Shown here: one piece after another, positions 1-5,098 of the stretch
How positions within the stretch are numbered: position 1 is the stretch's first letter
Layout of the letters: every line of letters starts with the position of its first letter
Origin: Alphaproteobacteria bacterium
GTDB lineage: Bacteria > Pseudomonadota > Alphaproteobacteria > Micropepsales > Micropepsaceae
NCBI GenBank assembly: GCA_003451645.1
Contig: DMER01000107.1
Coordinates: 9,509 to 18,073 of the forward strand
DNA length: 8,565 nucleotides
Direction: 5' to 3'
Notes under the pieces: model-generated
Seen by the model: only the letters and a program-made list of their open reading frames with translations
The model's database searches: none
Told to the model about the DNA's origin: nothing
Translations under genes and position numbers: made by a program

Positions 1-503
1 GCCTGCGGCTCGGTCAGGTTCATCGTCCCCGTCCACTCGCCGGAGATGAGCTTGTGCAGGTAGCGCTGTTTCTGTTCGGGAGTGCCATGGGCGGTTAGCG
101 CCTCGATCGCGCCTTGTGTCAGGAGGGGACAAAGGCCAAAGGCCATATTCGCTGACTGCCACAATTCCTGAACCGCCACACCCAATGTGTGCGGCAGGCC
201 TTGCCCGCCATATTCCGCCGGACCGGACACCGCGCTCCACCCACTCTTGTAGAACGCTTGATAGGCGTCTTTGAAACCAGGGCTCAGCACAACCTTGCCA
301 TCCCGCAAATGTGCCCCATGCGTATCGCCATCGCGGTTCAAGGGCGCCAGCACACCTTCCGCGAACTGGCCGGCTTCCTCCAGGACTGCATTCGCAAGCT
401 CCGCTGTTACATCTGGAAAGGCTTGCGACCCATAGAGGCGGCCTGCACCGATCACGTCTTCGAGAGCAAAGCGGATTTGGGCGATGGGGGCTTGGAACGT
501 CAT
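1..503 (-). CDS. Acyl-CoA dehydrogenase, N-terminal part (cut by window edge)
   Basis: This is the first 167 codons of a flavin-dependent acyl-CoA dehydrogenase, which oxidises acyl-CoA to 2-enoyl-CoA and passes electrons to ETF. The ATG is the reverse complement of 501-503, and the frame stays open to the left edge. The visible part is the helical N-terminal domain. It contains APLNRDGD (res. 53-60), GWSAV (88-92), EYGGQGLP (97-104), SANMAFGLCPLLTQGA (117-132) and, just before the edge, GEWTGTMNLTEPQ, which in this family leads into the FAD-binding AGSDL segment. The pattern fits the long (about 590-600 residue) subgroup that includes DmdC-like 3-methylmercaptopropionyl-CoA dehydrogenases and proteins often called FadE. 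Substrate cannot be inferred. A weak AGGA lies 11 bases before the ATG (complement of 515-518). The gene diverges from the yceI-like gene at 666. The family call is firm; the subgroup is less so. Confidence 0.9.
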   Translation of the reverse strand, partial: MTFQAPIAQIRFALEDVIGAGRLYGSQAFPDVTAELANAVLEEAGQFAEGVLAPLNRDGDTHGAHLRDGKVVLSPGFKDAYQAFYKSGWSAVSGPAEYGGQGLPHTLGVAVQELWQSANMAFGLCPLLTQGAIEALTAHGTPEQKQRYLHKLISGEWTGTMNLTEPQ

Positions 504-521
504 TGGGGCGTCATTCCTGTG

Positions 522-527
522 CTTATA
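522..527 (-). promoter_or_regulatory. Possible -10 box for the acyl-CoA dehydrogenase
   Basis: On the minus strand TATAAG lies 18 bases before the acyl-CoA dehydrogenase ATG, inside the 162-base divergent spacer (504-665). No convincing -35 hexamer sits at the right distance, so this is only a candidate. No clear plus-strand promoter for the yceI-like gene was found in the same spacer. Confidence 0.2.
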
Positions 528-654
528 CGGTCAGGCTGCTTCACGATACCTTGCGCGCCTGGCTGGGCGTTTCAAGACCAGAGGCCATGGACTTTTTTGC
601 GCAATCGGCTACGTCTTGCGAACGCTTATTTGCTCACAACCCATCACGTTTATT

Positions 655-659
655 GGAGA
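655..659 (+). promoter_or_regulatory. Ribosome binding site fixing the start of the first YceI gene
   Basis: GGAGA lies 6 bases before the ATG at 666. It supports that start over the open frame that continues upstream in phase to about 189. That upstream stretch is antisense to the acyl-CoA dehydrogenase, and the true start is followed directly by a signal peptide. Confidence 0.7.
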
Positions 660-665
660 CGCATC

Positions 666-1271
666 ATGTTGCACCGCACTGTCTTGTCTGTCGCCGCTGC
701 AGCGGCACTCACCTCGAGCGCCATGGCCCAAGTCAATGCGGACCCGGCCGCTGCGCCTGCCGGGGTTTACGAGGTTGAGGCCACCCACACCTCGGTTTGC
801 TTCACTATCGTACATATGGGTTTGTCGGATTATCCAGGCTGCATGACCAAGATCTCAGGGTCTTTGGGCTTTGATGGCAAATCGCCGGTCAACAGCAAAC
901 TCGATATTGCAATCGAACTCGCCTCCGTCTGGACCGCATCTGAAAAGCTCAACGAAAAGCTGCGCAAGGATTTCTTCAAGGCCGATGTGAACAAGACCGC
1001 CACCTTCCGGTCGTCCTCGGCCAAGGTGACAGGCAAGAACACGGGCACCATAACGGGCGACTTAACCATTGGCGGCGTGACCAAGCCCGTGACCTTAACC
1101 GCCCGGTTCAATGGCGGCACCACCCACCCCTTCCGTCAGAAATATGTCATCGGCTTTGATGCGACCGGCAGCTTCAAGCGCTCGGACTTCGGCCTTGATA
1201 AGGTGGATTGGTCGCCTTTCGTTTCGGACGAAGTTAAGCTAGTAATAGCGGCTGAGTTCCTGGCCAAGTAA
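666..1271 (+). CDS. YceI family periplasmic protein (first copy, two cysteines)
   Basis: This is a 201-residue exported protein of the YceI family, a lipocalin-like beta barrel known to hold polyisoprenoid chains in its cavity. Residues 1-21 form a Sec signal peptide (short basic start, Ala-rich core, AMA before Gln22). The mature part shows family features: HTSV near residue 41, HMGLSDYPG (50-58), a DFF segment (102-104), TATF (111-114), GDLTIGGVTKPVTL (131-144) and FKRSDFG (170-176). Length matches the family. The mature protein has just two cysteines, Cys45 and Cys59, on either side of the HMGLSDYPG segment. It is followed at 1318 by a cytochrome b561 gene and then by a second YceI gene. 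E. coli has a similar yceJ-yceI pair, so a joint envelope role is likely. The ligand is unknown. Confidence 0.9.
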   Translation: MLHRTVLSVAAAAALTSSAMAQVNADPAAAPAGVYEVEATHTSVCFTIVHMGLSDYPGCMTKISGSLGFDGKSPVNSKLDIAIELASVWTASEKLNEKLRKDFFKADVNKTATFRSSSAKVTGKNTGTITGDLTIGGVTKPVTLTARFNGGTTHPFRQKYVIGFDATGSFKRSDFGLDKVDWSPFVSDEVKLVIAAEFLAK

Positions 1272-1280
1272 CGCGATTGG

Positions 1281-1292
1281 CCAGCGCGCTGG
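1281..1292. repeat. 12-base perfect palindrome between yceI-like and b561 genes
   Basis: CCAGCGCGCTGG is perfectly self-complementary and lies 9 bases after the stop of the first YceI gene, within the 46-base gap before the b561 ATG. It could be a dimeric regulator site or a short hairpin that attenuates read-through. It has no spacer loop and no T-run, so it is not a standard terminator. Confidence 0.35.
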
Positions 1293-1317
1293 GGTGCGTT
1301 TAGGTCTGGGGCTGGCC

Positions 1318-1941
1318 ATGTTCAACAATTACGCCAGATATGGCGCGGTGGCGATGATCCTACATTGGGCAATGGCCCTCATGATCATCGCCATCATTGG
1401 AATTGGGCTCTATATGGTGGAGCCCTCCAATTTCGACCCTAAAAATGTCGACGATCTCAGCCGTCAGTTCGACCTCTATCAGCTGCACAAATCATTGGGA
1501 CTGACCGTGTTGGGTCTGAGTGTGGTGCGGCTTTTTTGGCGGCTCATTAATGTGATCCCCGAACTGCCCGCCCATATGAGCACCTTTGAGAAGCTGGCGG
1601 CGCACGCGACCCACATCTTGTTCTATGGCATCATGATCGGGCTGCCGCTCACCGGATGGATGATGGTGTCGGTCTCTCCGCTCGAAATCCCGACCTTGTA
1701 TTTCAACTTCATCTTCCTAGAAGTGCCACATTTGCCCGCTATGAGCTTTCCTGTAATCGGTGAGTTCAAGACCGCAAAGGAGGCCGAAGCGGCGCTGAAG
1801 ATGGCACATCAATGGCTTGCTTATGGCACGATTGCCTTGGTTATCTTGCATATTGGCGCTGCGATGTACCATCACTTGATCAAGGGCGATGATGTGCTCA
1901 CTCGCATGCTGCCATTCACGGGGAGATCGTCTACCCGGTAG
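1318..1941 (+). CDS. Cytochrome b561 (four-helix di-heme membrane protein, YceJ/CybB type)
   Basis: This is an inner-membrane b-type cytochrome of 207 residues, predicted to exchange electrons with the ubiquinol pool. Four hydrophobic helices are visible at about residues 10-33, 56-76, 97-118 and 165-188. Candidate heme ligands are His16 (LHW), His57 (QLHKSLG), His164 (AHQW) and His178 (ILH). The 14-residue gap between the last two matches the spacing I recall for the E. coli CybB ligands. Other family marks are GLPLTGWMM (108-116) and the C-terminal YHHLIKGDDVLTRMLP (184-199). A GTG at 1294 would add eight residues, but the ATG gives the usual compact start before the first helix, so I prefer it; neither has a strong ribosome site. 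It sits between two YceI genes, which suggests a shared operon. The family call is secure; the electron partner is unknown. Confidence 0.92.
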   Translation: MFNNYARYGAVAMILHWAMALMIIAIIGIGLYMVEPSNFDPKNVDDLSRQFDLYQLHKSLGLTVLGLSVVRLFWRLINVIPELPAHMSTFEKLAAHATHILFYGIMIGLPLTGWMMVSVSPLEIPTLYFNFIFLEVPHLPAMSFPVIGEFKTAKEAEAALKMAHQWLAYGTIALVILHIGAAMYHHLIKGDDVLTRMLPFTGRSSTR

Positions 1942-1946
1942 CTGTA

Positions 1947-1962
1947 CTGCCCTCCATGGCAG
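1947..1962. repeat. Short inverted repeat after the b561 gene
   Basis: CTGCC and GGCAG flank a 6-base loop just after the b561 stop. The 5-bp stem is weak and the nearest T-run (four T at 1977-1980) is 14 bases away, so it is at best a poor attenuator. The gap to the next ATG is 72 bases, large enough for an internal promoter, but none is convincing. Confidence 0.2.
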
Positions 1963-1998
1963 GTTCAACAATTCCGTTTTGCTCTATCAAATCTTGTT

Positions 1999-2005
1999 GG
2001 GGAGA
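1999..2005 (+). promoter_or_regulatory. Strong ribosome binding site for the second YceI gene
   Basis: GGGGAGA lies 8 bases before the ATG at 2014. This favours that ATG over an in-frame TTG at 2008, which sits too close to the site. Confidence 0.75.
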
Positions 2006-2013
2006 CTTTGACG

Positions 2014-2586
2014 ATGCGCTTTGTGACTCTTGTTGCTGCTTTGGCCCTGGCCGTCCCGGCATCTGCCACTGTCAAATGGACGCCAGATTATTCGGCGAGT
2101 TCCCTGGGCTTTAAGGGCAGCTTTGGCCAAAACACGGTCGATGGCACCTTCAGCAAATACACGGCTGAGGTTCTTTTCGATAAGGGCAATCTGGCAGGCT
2201 CCAAGATCAAGGTCGTTGTGGACACGGGCTCGGTTAAGTCCACCACCTCGCCGGACAATTACAACGAGGAGACCACAACCGCCTTGCCCGGTGCCGGCTG
2301 GCTCAATGTCGCAAAATTCCCGCAAGCCACGTTTGAAACGACCTCGATCACAGCCAAAGGCGGCGACAATTTCGAAGCCAAGGGCAATTTGACCGTCGTC
2401 GGCCAAACGCAAGAAGTCGTGCTGCCATTCACCGTCAAGATCGATGGCACGACTGCCACCGCCACGGGTAAGACCACCGTCAACCGGATGAAATTTGGCA
2501 TCAAGGGCGACAAGCCGCTCTTCGCGCTGCCCAAGCCGGTGCCGCATGAGGTCGAAATCTCCTTCACCTTGAAGGCAAAAAAGTAA
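2014..2586 (+). CDS. YceI family periplasmic protein (second, divergent copy)
   Basis: This is a 190-residue exported YceI-like protein. Residues 1-18 form a signal peptide ending AVPASA. The mature protein starts TVKWTPDYSASSLGF, then shows the family pattern: FDKGNLAGSKIKVVVDTGSV (55-74), LPGAGWLNVAKFPQATFET (91-109), GNLTVVGQTQEVVLPF (124-139) and NRMKFGI (157-163). It has no cysteine and is lysine-rich near both ends of the mature part. It differs clearly from the first copy: the His-Ser/Thr motif at the start of the barrel is replaced by Ser-Ala-Ser-Ser, and the central acidic loop is of the other YceI subtype. It is therefore more likely an old paralogue than a recent duplication. It follows the b561 gene by 72 bases on the same strand. 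A polyisoprenoid or similar lipid ligand is inferred from the family only. Confidence 0.88.
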   Translation: MRFVTLVAALALAVPASATVKWTPDYSASSLGFKGSFGQNTVDGTFSKYTAEVLFDKGNLAGSKIKVVVDTGSVKSTTSPDNYNEETTTALPGAGWLNVAKFPQATFETTSITAKGGDNFEAKGNLTVVGQTQEVVLPFTVKIDGTTATATGKTTVNRMKFGIKGDKPLFALPKPVPHEVEISFTLKAKK

Positions 2587-2611
2587 TTCCGAAGGGCCGC
2601 GCGCCATCGGA

Positions 2612-2634
2612 GCCAGGGCCACTTCGGCGCTGGC
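2612..2634 (+). terminator. GC-rich hairpin closing the YceI cluster (no T-run)
   Basis: GCCAG and CTGGC enclose GCC and GGC with one G-G mismatch and a 5-base loop ACTTC, giving an 8-bp stem about 26 bases after the stop. There is no T-run, so this is a possible Rho-assisted or 3'-end stabilising hairpin rather than a canonical intrinsic terminator. A competing fold pairs CCGAAG (2589-2594) with CTTCGG (2622-2627). Confidence 0.35.
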
Positions 2635-2705
2635 CATAACGTTAGTGCGTGCCAATAGACTGGGTAGCCCTTGCATCACGGGCCGTGCGCCGCTTGACTG
2701 CGGGC

Positions 2706-3665
2706 ATGCATCCAATTCGTTGCCATCCAGCCAACGCGCAGACCATTGCCGCCGCAGCGCATGCGCTAAAAGCGGGCCGGCTTGTCGCTTTCCCGACCGA
2801 GACCGTCTATGGCCTAGGCGCCGACGCACGCAATGACCTGGCCGTTGCACGTGTGTTTGAGGCCAAGGGGCGGCCGCAATTCAACCCTCTGATTGTCCAC
2901 GTCGCCGACTTGGAAGCGGCCCAAACATTGGGCATGTTCAAGACCCAGGCTTTAAAGCTCGCCGAGCGATTTTGGCCAGGTCCCCTGACACTCGTCGTGC
3001 CGCGTAAAGGCGATTGCGGCATATCACGTCTGGCAAGTGCAGGCCTCGACACGCTTGCTCTGCGCGTGCCAGCAAATTCAGTCGCGCGAAACCTGCTTAC
3101 GGCTTTTGGCGGGCCGATCGCGGCGCCGTCCGCCAACCGTTCAGGAGCACTTAGCCCGACACGGGCTGAACATGTTCAAGGGCTTGGCGCTCATCTTGCG
3201 ATGATATTGGACGGTGGCGCATGTGCGATTGGGCTTGAATCCACGATTGTAGCCCTCTCTGACGCGGAGCCTGTGCTCTTGCGGCCAGGAGGGCTCGCGC
3301 GTGAGGAGATCGAGGCGGTCGTGGGCACCCTGTTATCACTGCAGCCTTCGGACAGGCCATCCGCCCCCGGACAATTATCGAGCCACTATGCGCCGCGTGC
3401 AGGTCTGCGCCTCAATGCAGACATACCGGACACTGGCGAAGCGTTCTTGGCGTTCGGACCGCAGCCTTTACCTCTTCCTCCCAACTCCTTGAACCTCAGC
3501 CTCACCGGTGATCTTGTAGAAGCCGCTGCAAATCTGTTTGCACATCTGCATCAACTCGATCAGCTTGGTGTACGGACGATTGCAGTCGCACATATCCCGA
3601 TGTCCGGATTAGGCGAAGCGATCAATGACCGCCTTTTGCGGGCAGCGGCCCCGCGCGAGATCTAG
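2706..3665 (+). CDS. L-threonylcarbamoyladenylate synthase, two-domain Sua5 type
   Basis: This 319-residue cytoplasmic enzyme makes threonylcarbamoyl-AMP from threonine, bicarbonate and ATP, the first step of t6A formation at position 37 of ANN-decoding tRNAs. The YrdC-like domain covers about residues 1-205, with FPTETVYGLGAD (29-40), KGRP (54-57), APSANRSG (140-147), GLEST (176-180) and LRPG (192-195). The linker APGQLSSHYAPR (220-231) is the signature of full Sua5 proteins. A smaller C-terminal Sua5 domain follows, ending with SGLGEAINDRL (300-310). Length fits Sua5, not the short YrdC/TsaC form. The frame is open back to a GTG at 2649, but the ATG at 2706 starts right where the family normally begins. 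No strong ribosome site is seen for either. The next gene starts 3 bases after the stop, so the two are probably co-transcribed and translationally coupled. Confidence 0.93.
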   Translation: MHPIRCHPANAQTIAAAAHALKAGRLVAFPTETVYGLGADARNDLAVARVFEAKGRPQFNPLIVHVADLEAAQTLGMFKTQALKLAERFWPGPLTLVVPRKGDCGISRLASAGLDTLALRVPANSVARNLLTAFGGPIAAPSANRSGALSPTRAEHVQGLGAHLAMILDGGACAIGLESTIVALSDAEPVLLRPGGLAREEIEAVVGTLLSLQPSDRPSAPGQLSSHYAPRAGLRLNADIPDTGEAFLAFGPQPLPLPPNSLNLSLTGDLVEAAANLFAHLHQLDQLGVRTIAVAHIPMSGLGEAINDRLLRAAAPREI

Positions 3666-3668
3666 GCT

Positions 3669-5087
3669 ATGGCTCTAAGCCCCGAACTGCTGGACCGATT
3701 CAAACAATGCGCGGGGCATGGCGGCTGGACCCTGGACCCAGATCGCATTGCGCCGCATTTGCGCGAATGGCGGGACCGCTATCATGGCGCGACGCCCATA
3801 ATGTTGATGCCGGACAACCGGGACGCGGTGGCATCCATTATCAGGCTCGCAGCCGAAACGCGCACGCCGATTGTTCCACAAGGCGGGAATACCGGCCTCG
3901 TCGGTGGACAAATCCCCCATCCCAATGGAGAGGAATTGCTCATTTGGATGGGCCGGATGAACAAAGTCCGCTCCATCGATACCAATAACAATACGCTGAC
4001 CGTTGAAGCGGGCGCGATCCTAACGCAAGTCCAAGAGGCCGCCGCGGCGCAGGACCGCTTCTTCCCGCTGTCTTTGGCCTCTGAAGGCTCCGCACAGATT
4101 GGCGGACTCATCTCCACCAATGCAGGCGGCACCGCTGTGCTTGCCTATGGAACCATGCGCGACCTCGTTTTGGGGCTTGAGGCCGTCTTGCCCGATGGGT
4201 CGATCATTAACGCGCTCAGCGGACTGCGCAAAGACAACACCGGTTACGATATCGTCCGCCTTCTGACGGGTGCAGAAGGCACGCTCGGCATCATCACGGC
4301 AGCGACCCTGAAACTATTTCCGCAGCCTCGCGCAACGTTTGTGGCCATCGCTGGCGTGGCGTCGCCGGCATCGGCAATTTCACTGCTCACTCTAATGAAG
4401 GCGGACGCTGGCGCCATGCTGACTGGTTTTGAGCTCATGCCTCGGCTGGGTCTGGAATTTGTCCTCCGGCACATCGCCAGTGCGCGCGATCCATTGAGCC
4501 ATATTCATCCATGGTACGTCCTAATTGAGCTCTCCCTGTCAGGCGGCGCGAGCGATCGTCTTCTTGAGATTGCGCTTGCGCGCGCGATCGAAGAGGGGCT
4601 GGCTGGCGATGCTGTGATCGCTCAGTCGGCGCAACAGGCACGCGACTTTTGGCGGCTGCGCGAGGCCCTATCCGAAGCACAGAAATTTGAGGGCGGCAGC
4701 ATCAAGCATGATGTCTCTGTCCCGATCTCTGCGATGCCGCGATTTGTCGATGAGGCGACCCAAGCGGTCCTTCAAGCAGTGCCTGGCGCACGTCCCATTC
4801 CCTTTGGCCATGTTGGCGATGGCAATGTGCATTTTAATGTCTCCCAGCCAGTCAACACTGATCGCGGTTCGTTCGTGGCACGGTGGGACGAGATCAACGA
4901 CATTGTGCATGGGATCGCGTCCGAACTGGGCGGCAGCATCTCTGCCGAACATGGGATTGGGCAAATGAAGGCGACCGAAATCATCGGGTACAAAGACCCG
5001 GGCACTCTCGCCGCCATGCGAGCAATCAAGCGGGCGCTTGATCCCCAAGGGATCATGAACCCAGGGAAAATTTTCCCGCGAGACTGA
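3669..5087 (+). CDS. FAD-linked D-2-hydroxyacid dehydrogenase (D-2-hydroxyglutarate dehydrogenase-like)
   Basis: This 472-residue flavoenzyme of the GlcD/VAO family is predicted to oxidise a D-2-hydroxyacid to the 2-oxoacid. The N-terminal FAD domain has PQGGNTGLVGG (70-80), FPLSLASEGSAQIGG (132-146), NAGG (151-154) and GAEGTLGIIT (201-210). The C-terminal domain has KHDVSVP (346-352), FGHVGDGNVHFN (379-390), SAEHGIGQMK (425-434) and DPQGIMNPGK (458-467). Predicted metal ligands are His381, His388 and Glu427, with His428 as the catalytic base. By recalled spacing to human D2HGDH, Arg331, Ser335 (Thr in human), Lys346 and Asn390 would hold the substrate carboxylates. D-2-hydroxyglutarate is therefore the best guess, since it is a known by-product of SerA; D-lactate or glycolate are alternatives. 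No iron-sulfur partner gene is adjacent. It follows sua5 by 3 bases and converges on the GH17-GT2 gene. Confidence 0.88.
   Translation: MALSPELLDRFKQCAGHGGWTLDPDRIAPHLREWRDRYHGATPIMLMPDNRDAVASIIRLAAETRTPIVPQGGNTGLVGGQIPHPNGEELLIWMGRMNKVRSIDTNNNTLTVEAGAILTQVQEAAAAQDRFFPLSLASEGSAQIGGLISTNAGGTAVLAYGTMRDLVLGLEAVLPDGSIINALSGLRKDNTGYDIVRLLTGAEGTLGIITAATLKLFPQPRATFVAIAGVASPASAISLLTLMKADAGAMLTGFELMPRLGLEFVLRHIASARDPLSHIHPWYVLIELSLSGGASDRLLEIALARAIEEGLAGDAVIAQSAQQARDFWRLREALSEAQKFEGGSIKHDVSVPISAMPRFVDEATQAVLQAVPGARPIPFGHVGDGNVHFNVSQPVNTDRGSFVARWDEINDIVHGIASELGGSISAEHGIGQMKATEIIGYKDPGTLAAMRAIKRALDPQGIMNPGKIFPRD
5064..5077. repeat. 14-base palindrome at the convergent gene ends
   Basis: GGGAAAATTTTCCC is a perfect palindrome within the last codons of the dehydrogenase gene, 10 bases before its stop. 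The convergent gene stops only 11 bases beyond. It might help end transcription in both directions, but it has no loop and encodes the conserved GKIFP end of the protein, so it may be incidental. Confidence 0.3.
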
Positions 5088-5098
5088 CCCTCATACGC

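Noticed and set aside
189..665. In-phase open frame extending the first YceI gene upstream by 159 codons
   Set aside because: Most of it is antisense to the acyl-CoA dehydrogenase, its translation resembles no protein, and a ribosome site plus signal peptide mark the start at 666.
2649..2705. GTG start adding 19 residues to Sua5
   Set aside because: The extra residues are not typical of the family, which begins just before the FPTETVYGLGAD motif as the ATG at 2706 does; kept only as an alternative.
1987..2850. 287-codon minus-strand open frame across the second YceI gene and the start of sua5
   Set aside because: It is antisense to two well-supported genes, crosses their intergenic hairpin, and shows no recognisable motif.
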